Shown here in pieces: positions 15,535 to 22,266 of a stretch of 34,074 nucleotides of DNA (position 1 is its first letter; the number at the start of each line of letters is the position of its first letter). The stretch is from assembly GCA_021827405.1 (NCBI GenBank), contig JAKAVY010000019.1, forward strand, positions 1 to 34,074, in the 5' to 3' direction. Origin of the DNA: Thermoplasmata archaeon. GTDB taxonomy: Archaea > Thermoplasmatota > Thermoplasmata > Lutacidiplasmatales > UBA184. Made by a program: the position numbers and the translations under genes. A model generated the notes under the pieces. It had not been told where the DNA came from. It did not search any database and saw nothing but the letters and a program-made list of their open reading frames with translations.

Positions 15535-16826
15535 GGGGCGCCTCCGGCGACGCCGGGGGAGGGGAGGGGGGCACGGGACGGTCGGACGCCCAGTTCCCGG
15601 GCCCAGGAGAAGAACTCCTCCTCGTCCAGCCCGGGATTCTCGAAGAGGGCGTGGTAGCGGGCCAGGAACTCCCGGGAGGCCCCCTTCCCGCGGCTTTCCG
15701 CTTCCCTCTTGACCCGGGCGAGGAGGGAGGCGAGCTGCGGCTCGGTGGCCTCCAGCTGACGTTCCTTGAGCTTCTCGACCACGGCGGCCTTCCCGGTGTG
15801 CTTCCCCAGGACGAAGAGCCGGTGGCGGCCCACCCGCTCCGGCTGGATCGGTTCGTAGGTGAGGGTATGGCGGAGGACACCGTGGCTGTGGATTCCCGCC
15901 TCGTGGGCGAAGGCGTTGTAGCCGACCAAGGCCTTGTTGGGAGGGATCGGGACGCCGGAGAGCTCCTCCACCAGCCGGGAGAGCTCGTAGAGGGCTTCCG
16001 TCCGGACCCCGGTACGGTAGCCGTAGAGGGCTTCCAGGGACATGACCACCTCCTCCAGGGAGGTGTTCCCCGCACGCTCCCCGAGCCCGTTCACGCAGAC
16101 GTGGGGGGCGGGCACGCCCTCCTCCAGGGCGGTCAGGGTGTTGGCCGTGGCCATCCCGAAGTCGTTGTGGCAATGGACCGACCAGTCCGTGGGTTCCACC
16201 CGGCGCCGGAACTCCCGGAGGAAGGCCCGGAAGGTGCTCGGGGTCATGATGCCCACCGTGTCGCTGACCACGAGCCGGTCCGCCCCCGCCTCCCGGCAGG
16301 CCCGGTAGAGGCGCTCCACGAACGGGAAGGGGGCCCTCACCGTGTCCTCGGTGACGAAGGCCACATGGAGGCCGGCCTCGTGCGCCCGACGGACCTGGGC
16401 CACCGAGGCGGCGAGGACCTCCTCCTCGGTCATCTGGAGCTTGTAGCGGAGGTGGACCTGGGAGGCGGCCACGAAGATGGCGATGTGGTCCACCCCGGAG
16501 CGGATCACCGCGTCCACATCGCCGGGGACGGTCCGGGCGGCCGCCAACACCTTCGCCTTGAGTCCCGCGTGGGCCAACCGGTGGACGCTCTCCGCCTCTT
16601 CCGGGCTCACCACCGGGATCCCCGCGTTCAACAACGGGATCCCGACCTCCGAGAGCTTCTCCGCGATGGCCAGCTTCTCCTCCGGGGAGAAGTGCACCCC
16701 CGGCATCTGCTCCCCGTCCCGGAGGGTCTCGTCCCAGAGGACGAGCCGTTCCGGCAGGTGCCGTTGGTCCCGGGCCAGTTCGTGCGGGTCTTCCACCAGG
16801 GGCTGGGTCGAGGAGCGGCCGGCCAT
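15531..16826 (-). CDS. Homocitrate/2-isopropylmalate synthase family enzyme (no LeuA regulatory domain)
   Basis: The enzyme joins acetyl-CoA to a 2-oxoacid, the first step of chain elongation. The TIM-barrel motifs are present: DETLRDGEQ (32-40), HCHNDFG (218-224) and NGLGERAGN (246-254). The C-terminal part has AGIHSHGV and VLGKHTGKAAV, the style of homocitrate synthase/AksA/NifV rather than classical LeuA. At 431 aa it lacks the C-terminal LeuA allosteric domain, so feedback control by leucine is unlikely. Possible acceptors are 2-oxoglutarate (lysine or 2-oxoadipate route), pyruvate (citramalate) or 2-oxoisovalerate. The ATG at 16826 is chosen over one at 16868 because a TATA box at 16854-16862 lies about 31 nt upstream, which would give a leaderless or nearly leaderless message; the earlier ATG would lie upstream of that TATA box. 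Confidence 0.87.
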   Translation of the reverse strand: MAGRSSTQPLVEDPHELARDQRHLPERLVLWDETLRDGEQMPGVHFSPEEKLAIAEKLSEVGIPLLNAGIPVVSPEEAESVHRLAHAGLKAKVLAAARTVPGDVDAVIRSGVDHIAIFVAASQVHLRYKLQMTEEEVLAASVAQVRRAHEAGLHVAFVTEDTVRAPFPFVERLYRACREAGADRLVVSDTVGIMTPSTFRAFLREFRRRVEPTDWSVHCHNDFGMATANTLTALEEGVPAPHVCVNGLGERAGNTSLEEVVMSLEALYGYRTGVRTEALYELSRLVEELSGVPIPPNKALVGYNAFAHEAGIHSHGVLRHTLTYEPIQPERVGRHRLFVLGKHTGKAAVVEKLKERQLEATEPQLASLLARVKREAESRGKGASREFLARYHALFENPGLDEEEFFSWARELGVRPSRAPLPSPGVAGGAP

Positions 16827-16853
16827 GGTCTTGAGCGCCGGAAGCCCCGGCCA

Positions 16854-16862
16854 CATATAGCG
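16854..16862 (-). promoter_or_regulatory. TATA box of the synthase-leuCD-leuB-thiolase operon
   Basis: On the minus strand the bases read GCTATATGT, an AT-rich island in GC-rich sequence. The centre lies about 31 nt before the ATG at 16826, so the mRNA is likely leaderless or nearly so. An inverted repeat begins just upstream of it. Confidence 0.6.
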
Positions 16863-16863
16863 G

Positions 16864-16897
16864 GGCACGACGGACGTTAGCGTGCCGGGCCCCCGGC
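16864..16897. promoter_or_regulatory. Inverted repeats between divergent promoters, candidate operators
   Basis: Two dyads lie between the TATA boxes of the divergent synthase and oxidoreductase genes. GGCACG (16864-16869) and CGTGCC (16881-16886) form a 6-bp repeat with an 11-nt spacer, directly upstream of the synthase TATA box where the TFB-recognition element would be. GCCGGG-CC-CCCGGC (16884-16897) is a nearly gapless palindrome overlapping it. The position fits a regulator that controls both transcripts, but GC palindromes arise easily in this genome. Confidence 0.4.
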
Positions 16898-16952
16898 GGG
16901 TCGACCTCCGAAGCCCTGCCCGGCTATCGGAGGAGGCCTTCCGGTCTCAAGG

Positions 16953-16959
16953 TTAAATA
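16953..16959 (+). promoter_or_regulatory. TATA box of the 2-oxoacid:ferredoxin oxidoreductase operon
   Basis: The bases TTAAATA form a good archaeal TATA element. It predicts transcription start near 16982 and a leader of about 37 nt that contains the ribosome-binding site GGAGGCGAG before the ATG at 17020. Confidence 0.7.
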
Positions 16960-17019
16960 CGCTCTCCTCCCTGCCAAATCCCGAGCTCCTCGGGGCCCCG
17001 GTCCGGAGGCGAGATCCCC

Positions 17020-18816
17020 ATGACCACCACACCAGCCACCGACCTGTCCACCCCCGTTCCGAGCGAGCGGCTCCCCCCCTCCGTCCGTCGGGGCGGGCCC
17101 CGGAGGGACCTTTCCGTCATGATCGGCGGCCAGGGGGGGGACGGGACGTTGACCGTCTCCGACCTCTTGGGCCGGTACTTCCACGAGCAGCACCTGTACG
17201 TCTACACGGCGCGCAACGTCCTCTCCCGGATCCGGGGAGGGCATGCCGATGCCTCCACCCGGGGGAGCGTGGAACCGGTCTGGTCCCAGAAGGCCTCCCA
17301 GGACGTGCTGGTGGCCTTTGACGACGAGGCGGTACGGATCGGCCAGGCGGAGCTGGACCCCGAGGGGTTCATCCTGGGGGACCACGGTAGCGTCAACGAG
17401 GGCCCCGAGCGACTCTACCTGCTTCCCTTGTCCATGACCGCGGCCAGCAAGGTGGGCAACGGGCTCTACAAGAACACCGTCGCCTACGGGGCGCTCTCGC
17501 ACCTCTTGGGCTTCGACGAGGCGAAGGCCCGGGGCGTGTTGGAAGGTCGCTTCGGCCGCCGGGGCGGGGACGCCCTCCAGAAGAACCTCTCCGCCTTCGA
17601 CCTGGGCCGCACGCTCGCCCGGGAACAGGTGGGCGAGCACCCGCTCTTCCGGCTGGAGCCGGGAACGAACACCCGCTCCATCCTGACCACCGGGAACCAG
17701 GCCGCCGCCTTGGGATTCGTGGTGGGGGGCGGACGCTTCTTTGCCGGTTATCCCATCACCCCCGCCACCCCCATCATGGACCATCTCACGCGCTGGCTCC
17801 CCACGTTCGGGGGGGTGGTCCGGCAGGCGGAGGACGAGCTTTCGGCGATCAACATGACCATCGGGGCCGCCTACGCGGGGGCCCGGAGCATGACCGCCAC
17901 CAGCGGGCCGGGGCTCTCGCTCATGACGGAAGGGATGGGCCACGCGGGCCAGGCCGAGGTCCCGGTGGTCATCGTGGACTGCCAGCGGGTGGGGCCGAGC
18001 ACCGGTGAGCCGACCCGGCACGAGCAGAGCGATCTTTTCCACGTGGTCTTCGGTTCCCACGGCGAGTTCCCCCGCTTCGTGCTGGCCCCCGGCTTTCCTT
18101 CCGACGCCTTCGAACTGACCGTGGAGGCCCTCAACCTCGCGGAGAAGTGGCAGCTGCCGGTCTTCCTGCTCCTCGACGAGAACCTGAGCGAGTACACCCA
18201 GAGCTCCGAACCCTTCGACCTCTCCAAGGTGCGGATCGACCGGGGCAAGCTCCTCAGCCCCGAGGCCCTCGCCGCCCTGCCCGTCTACAAGCGCTACCTT
18301 TTCACCGAGGACGGGGTCTCCCCCCGGAGCGTTCCCGGTCAGCGCGGCGGGATGGGACAGACCACGGGGAACGAGCACGACGAGTGGGGGCACGTCTCGG
18401 TGAACCCGGAGAACCGACGCCGGATGATGGCGAAGCGGCTGGGGAAGCTCGAACGGGCCCGGGCCGACCTGCCCCGGGCCCGGATCTACGGCGACGAACG
18501 CGCAGACGTGGGGTTCATCGGCTACGGGAGCACCTACGGGCCGATCCGGGAGGCCCAGCGGATCCTTTCCGGTCAGGGCGTCAAGTCCCGGTTCCTCCAG
18601 GCCCGCACCCTCTGGCCGGTCCCCACCGACGAGCTGGAGGCGTTCCTCGGCACCGTCCAACGGACGTTCGTGGTGGAGCACAACTACACCGGTCAGCTCG
18701 CCCTGCTGATCCGCCAGGCGCTCCCCCGGGCCCCGGTCTTGAGCCTGCTCAAGTACGATGGCAGCGCCTTCCGCGCGCCGGAACTGGTCAAGCGCGTGAA
18801 GGAGGCAAGGCCGTGA
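17020..18816 (+). CDS. 2-oxoacid:ferredoxin oxidoreductase, fused gamma-alpha subunit
   Basis: The 598-aa protein is the large subunit of a two-subunit oxidoreductase of the Sulfolobus/haloarchaeal type, which turns a 2-oxoacid plus CoA into acyl-CoA and CO2 and reduces ferredoxin. The N-terminal gamma domain (about 30-200) begins with GGQGGDGT and contains RIRGGHADASTR. The alpha domain follows from about 225, with the signature YPITPATPIM (244-253) involved in substrate and CoA contact, and TSGPGLSLM. The C-terminal part ends with a transketolase-like domain (IGYGSTYGPIREA, VVEHNYTGQLALL). Substrate range (pyruvate, 2-oxoglutarate, branched-chain or longer 2-oxoacids) cannot be read off. 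It is coupled to the beta subunit by a GTGA overlap. The first 28 residues are a low-complexity lead that may not be conserved. Confidence 0.93.
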   Translation: MTTTPATDLSTPVPSERLPPSVRRGGPRRDLSVMIGGQGGDGTLTVSDLLGRYFHEQHLYVYTARNVLSRIRGGHADASTRGSVEPVWSQKASQDVLVAFDDEAVRIGQAELDPEGFILGDHGSVNEGPERLYLLPLSMTAASKVGNGLYKNTVAYGALSHLLGFDEAKARGVLEGRFGRRGGDALQKNLSAFDLGRTLAREQVGEHPLFRLEPGTNTRSILTTGNQAAALGFVVGGGRFFAGYPITPATPIMDHLTRWLPTFGGVVRQAEDELSAINMTIGAAYAGARSMTATSGPGLSLMTEGMGHAGQAEVPVVIVDCQRVGPSTGEPTRHEQSDLFHVVFGSHGEFPRFVLAPGFPSDAFELTVEALNLAEKWQLPVFLLLDENLSEYTQSSEPFDLSKVRIDRGKLLSPEALAALPVYKRYLFTEDGVSPRSVPGQRGGMGQTTGNEHDEWGHVSVNPENRRRMMAKRLGKLERARADLPRARIYGDERADVGFIGYGSTYGPIREAQRILSGQGVKSRFLQARTLWPVPTDELEAFLGTVQRTFVVEHNYTGQLALLIRQALPRAPVLSLLKYDGSAFRAPELVKRVKEARP

Positions 18817-19685
18817 CCGAGACCGCCAAGCCCACCGCTCCCATCTGGTGTCCCGGATGCGGGGACTTCGGCGTGATGGCGGCCATCAAGCGGGCCCTGG
18901 GGGAGCTCAAGGTCCCCCCCGAGGAGACCGTCTTGGTGGGGGGGATCGGATGCTCCGGGGCGATCCACAACTTCATGGACGGATACGGGTTCCACTCCCT
19001 GCATGGGCGGCTCCTCCCCACCGCCGTCGGGGTGAAGCTCGCCAACCCGAAGCTGACCGTCCTCGCCATCGGGGGGGACGGGGACGGCTACGCCATCGGC
19101 CTGGGGCACTTCGTCCACACCCTGAAGAAGAACGTGGACCTCACCTACGTGGTGATGAACAACGAGACGTACGGGTTGACGAAGGGACAGGCCTCCCCCA
19201 CCGCGCCGCTGGGCTTCTCCGGGAACGTGGAGACCCCGTTCGACGCGCCGCTACTCGCCATGAGCATCCCTTCCAGCGGGTTCGTGGCGCGGGGATTCTC
19301 CGGGGCCCCCCGGGAGGCGGGGCAGCTCATCACCCAGGCCATCCAGTTCAATCGGGAGCGGCGGGGGTTCGCCTTCGTGGAGATCCTCTCGCCCTGCGTC
19401 ACCTACAACGACACCTACAAGGAGTGGCGCGAACAGGTCCAGAACGTGGACACGGTCCCCGGCTACGACCGGACGGACCGGGGGAAGGCGATCGCCGGCT
19501 GCCTGTCCACCATCGCCTCCGGGAGGATCCCGGTCGGACTGCTCTTTAGGCCCTCGGACGAGCGGTTGGCCCCCTCCCTGGACCGGACGCTCCTGCCCAC
19601 CGTGGAGTCCGCCCCGGCCACGGCGGAGATCTCCCTGGACGCCAACCGGGCCCGCTACGAGAAGCTCCTCGCCGGGCTCGCCTGA
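18813..19685 (+). CDS. 2-oxoacid:ferredoxin oxidoreductase, beta subunit
   Basis: The 290-aa protein carries the thiamine diphosphate and one [4Fe-4S] cluster of the oxidoreductase. Cluster ligands C13, C16, C47 and C195 match the known spacing of the Sulfolobus enzyme. The TPP/Mg motif is GDGDGYAIG (89-97) with VMNNETYGLTKGQASPT (114-130) downstream. The start is the GTG that overlaps the alpha stop as GTGA (18813-18816), with an AAGGAGG ribosome-binding site before it; this puts the IWCPGCGD motif at residues 11-18, where the family has it. With the fused gamma-alpha subunit it should form the complete enzyme, giving electrons to ferredoxin in the cytoplasm. Confidence 0.94.
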   Translation: MTETAKPTAPIWCPGCGDFGVMAAIKRALGELKVPPEETVLVGGIGCSGAIHNFMDGYGFHSLHGRLLPTAVGVKLANPKLTVLAIGGDGDGYAIGLGHFVHTLKKNVDLTYVVMNNETYGLTKGQASPTAPLGFSGNVETPFDAPLLAMSIPSSGFVARGFSGAPREAGQLITQAIQFNRERRGFAFVEILSPCVTYNDTYKEWREQVQNVDTVPGYDRTDRGKAIAGCLSTIASGRIPVGLLFRPSDERLAPSLDRTLLPTVESAPATAEISLDANRARYEKLLAGLA

Positions 19686-19728
19686 GCGTCCGGGGCGGGG
19701 ATCCGAGGGGGCTCACGGCGGGGTCCCC

Positions 19729-21048
19729 GTGTACGTGGGGCTCGACGACACGGACTCCCCCCGGGGGGGCTGCACCACCTGGGTCCTCACGGAGCTCTTG
19801 CGGGAGCTGGCCGGAACGGACCTCATCGGGTTTCCGCGGCTGGTCCGGCTCAACCCGAACGTTCCGTTCAAGACCCGGGGTAACGCGGCCCTGGCCGCGC
19901 ATCTCGGGCACGGGAGCGGCCTCCCCCGGCGGGTGGGACAATTCGGTGAGCGGGCCCTCCTGGCCTACCCCCGGGGCGGCCCTCTCACCGCCGCGGAGGC
20001 CCGGGCGCTCCCGGGCCGCCTGCGGGCCCTCCTTCGCCGGACGGCCCGGTGGGAGGACCCCGGGGTGGACCCGGCGTTCGTGATCACCGAGCGCCCGTTA
20101 CCCGAGGGGCTGTACTGGCGGGCGGTCCGGGAGCTGGTCCCGGTCCGGGACGTGGAGCGCCTGCTGGAAGGGACGGCCGGTGCCCGGTGGGAGGCCCGGG
20201 GGAGCGGACAGGGGCTGGTGGGGGCCGCTGCCAGCCTGGCCTGGCCCCACCGACGGGTGACCTATGAGCTGTTGGCGTACCGGGACCGGGCCCGCTGGGG
20301 GAAACCCCGGGAGCTGGACCCCGGGGAGGGGGAGCAGATCTCCCGCCGCTTCCCCTCCACGTTCCACAACTACGACCCGAAGACCCGCCGGCTCCTCCTC
20401 GCCCCCCATACCCCTTGCCCCATCCTCTACGGGATCCGGGGGAGGGACCCCCGCGACCTTCCCGGGGCGGCGAGCCTGCTGAACGGGGAGGCCCCGGAAC
20501 GCTGGGTGGTCTTCCTGACGAACCAGGCCTCGGGGGACCACCTCGCCGCTCGGTCGCTGACCTCCTGGCCCCCCGGCACTTCCGGGGTGGTGGAGGCCTC
20601 GGTGGTCTCGGAGCCGGAACGGCTACCCGGGGGCCACGTGCGGCTCCGGGTCCGGGAGGGAGAGACCAGTTTCGACGCCTACGCCTTCGAACCCACGAAG
20701 ACCCTTCCCGCGGTCGCCCGGGAGCTCCTGCCCGGGGACCGGCTCCGGCTCTGGGGGACGCGCCCCCTCGGCGAGCGGGGGTTCAGCCTGAACCTGGAGG
20801 GGCTGCGGGTCCTCTCCGCCCGACCCGAGTTCCGGAGGGCGGGGCGGCCCCGGTGTCCCCGTTGCGGGCGTCGGCCGGCGAACGCCGGGAGGCCCGGGGG
20901 CTTCCGGTGCCGGACCTGCGGGGTCCGGATGCCCCCGGAGGCGGCTCCCGGGGAGTGGGTCTCGCGCTCCCGCTTGAGGGGCGTTGCCCACCCCACCCCC
21001 TCGGCCCGTCGTCACCTCGCCCCCTTGCCCGGGCGCCGGTGGCCTTAG
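19729..21048 (+). CDS. tiaS: tRNA(Ile2) 2-agmatinylcytidine synthetase TiaS
   Basis: TiaS attaches agmatine to C34 of tRNA-Ile2 (anticodon CAU), using ATP, so that the tRNA reads AUA instead of AUG. It is an archaea-specific essential enzyme. The N terminus has the family start VGLDDTDSPRGGCTTW (3-18), followed by FPRLVRLNPNVPFKTRGNAAL. The middle part includes FHNYDPKTRR and TPCPILYGIRG of the kinase/ferredoxin-like region. An OB fold lies at about 290-360, and a C-terminal zinc ribbon has CPRC (376-379) and CRTC (394-397). The 439 aa are normal for TiaS. The start is a GTG; no TATA box is seen in the 43 nt after the oxidoreductase gene, so it may be read from that operon. Confidence 0.94.
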   Translation: MYVGLDDTDSPRGGCTTWVLTELLRELAGTDLIGFPRLVRLNPNVPFKTRGNAALAAHLGHGSGLPRRVGQFGERALLAYPRGGPLTAAEARALPGRLRALLRRTARWEDPGVDPAFVITERPLPEGLYWRAVRELVPVRDVERLLEGTAGARWEARGSGQGLVGAAASLAWPHRRVTYELLAYRDRARWGKPRELDPGEGEQISRRFPSTFHNYDPKTRRLLLAPHTPCPILYGIRGRDPRDLPGAASLLNGEAPERWVVFLTNQASGDHLAARSLTSWPPGTSGVVEASVVSEPERLPGGHVRLRVREGETSFDAYAFEPTKTLPAVARELLPGDRLRLWGTRPLGERGFSLNLEGLRVLSARPEFRRAGRPRCPRCGRRPANAGRPGGFRCRTCGVRMPPEAAPGEWVSRSRLRGVAHPTPSARRHLAPLPGRRWP

Positions 21049-21089
21049 ACCGCCGCGGGGGAGGAGGGGCCGGGCCCTTCCGTCGGGGG

Positions 21090-21095
21090 TTTATA
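21090..21095 (+). promoter_or_regulatory. TATA box upstream of the zinc-ribbon/helical protein gene
   Basis: TTTATA stands out in the 120-nt gap after tiaS. It predicts transcription start near 21118 and a leader of about 54 nt that ends with the ribosome-binding site GGGGAGGTG. Confidence 0.6.
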
Positions 21096-21171
21096 CCAAC
21101 CAAGCCCTCCGGGCACTGAGCCCCCATTTCCTGGGGGTAGGGCGGGGAACCGGGATGGGGAGGTGCGACGC

Positions 21172-22254
21172 GTGACGACACCGGGCCGCGTCGTCTGCCC
21201 CGTCTGTCAGGCCCCGCTCCCCACGGAGGGGAAGGTCTGTCCCACCTGTGGGCTCCCGAGGGAGCTCTGGCCGGGAGCCCGTTCTCCCCTTTCCTCACCG
21301 GGGGGCGGGGACGACCCGTACGAGCAATGGGTGAGCGCCTTGGAGGGGCTCCGGAAGCCGCCCGGGGCGGGAGGGTACGCGGAATCCGACCCCGAGGAGG
21401 AGACCGAGCGGCTCCCGCCGGGGCCTGCCCTCGGGGAGGAGGAGGTCCGCGTTCCCCCGCTGGCCTCCGCGGACGGGCTCCCGCTCCAGGAGCTGGTCGA
21501 CGAGTTGAGCGACTTCCTTCAGATCGGGCGCCGGGCGGGGTTCAACCTCTCCGCCTTCGGACCAGAGACCGCCCGGCTCTTGGACAGCATGCGCTCTTTA
21601 GACCCGGAGCTCTCCCGGGGGGCCCTCCTCACGCTTCGCGACCGCCTCTACGATCACCTGGGGCGGGAGTTCACCACGCGGCTCTCGTCGGCCACCTCCC
21701 AGCTCAGGACCTTCGACCCCTTTGTCCGGATCGACGGGGCGCTGGGGTACCTGGACCCCCTCCGGGACGCGCTCCGCTCCGGGGACCTGCGTCAGGCGCA
21801 GGTCACCCTCCGGCGGCTGGACGGGGAGATGGGCCTTCTCGAATCCCAACTCGGCTCGGTGGGGGACGTGCTGCGTTCCCTGGCCCACCTGAAGTCCTCC
21901 CTGCGTTCCGTGGGCGGGGACCCGGACGCGTTGGCCGGTCTGGAGGCCAAGGCCCTGGAAGCGGCCCGGACCGGGGGAAGGACCGCCGCCGAGACCATGC
22001 TCGGGGAGGAGGTCCAACGCTTGAGCGAGCTTTTGACGGACCGCCTCGTCGAGGAACTGCACGCGCTCAGCGTGGAGCTCAGGGAACTGCGCGCCCGGGG
22101 GACGGACGTGGAGGGGGCGATCCTCCTGGCGCGGGACCTCACCGAGGAGCTTCGGGACGCTCAGCCGCTCCGCGCGGCGCAGGGGCTCCCCCGCCTGCGG
22201 GAAGAGCTCCGTCAGGCCCGGGAACGCCCCGTGGCCGAAGAGGCCACTCGCTGA
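21172..22254 (+). CDS. Zinc-ribbon protein with a long helical region, unknown function
   Basis: The 360-aa protein starts with a zinc ribbon of two CxxC knuckles (CPVC at 9-12 and CPTC at 23-26). A Pro/Glu-rich acidic linker runs to about 100, and the rest is almost entirely helical and charged (about 105-360), with heptad-like Leu spacing that suggests coiled coils. I recognise no catalytic motif. Such architecture suits a scaffold or a sensor rather than an enzyme, but that is a guess. Two GTG codons are possible starts: 21172 is preferred because GGGGAGGTG lies 7 nt upstream; the one at 21163 lies inside that site. It has its own TATA box and ends 12 nt from the converging surface-protein gene. 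Confidence 0.78.
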   Translation: MTTPGRVVCPVCQAPLPTEGKVCPTCGLPRELWPGARSPLSSPGGGDDPYEQWVSALEGLRKPPGAGGYAESDPEEETERLPPGPALGEEEVRVPPLASADGLPLQELVDELSDFLQIGRRAGFNLSAFGPETARLLDSMRSLDPELSRGALLTLRDRLYDHLGREFTTRLSSATSQLRTFDPFVRIDGALGYLDPLRDALRSGDLRQAQVTLRRLDGEMGLLESQLGSVGDVLRSLAHLKSSLRSVGGDPDALAGLEAKALEAARTGGRTAAETMLGEEVQRLSELLTDRLVEELHALSVELRELRARGTDVEGAILLARDLTEELRDAQPLRAAQGLPRLREELRQARERPVAEEATR

Positions 22255-22266
22255 GGGCCGACGGCC

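Noticed and set aside
14212-16854. A LeuC reading frame extended to 880 codons
   Set aside because: The extension runs through the synthase gene out of frame. The ATGA overlap at 15531-15534 and family length place the start at 15534.
16924-18681. A 585-codon minus-strand frame opposite the oxidoreductase gene
   Set aside because: It mirrors the oxidoreductase alpha subunit, which has clear motifs on the plus strand, and its own translation is low in structure.
10823-19685. A plain leucine biosynthesis operon as the full explanation
   Set aside because: The synthase lacks the LeuA regulatory domain and resembles homocitrate synthase, and the thiolase and DUF35 genes are translationally coupled, which leucine synthesis does not need. 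It remains possible for part of the cluster.
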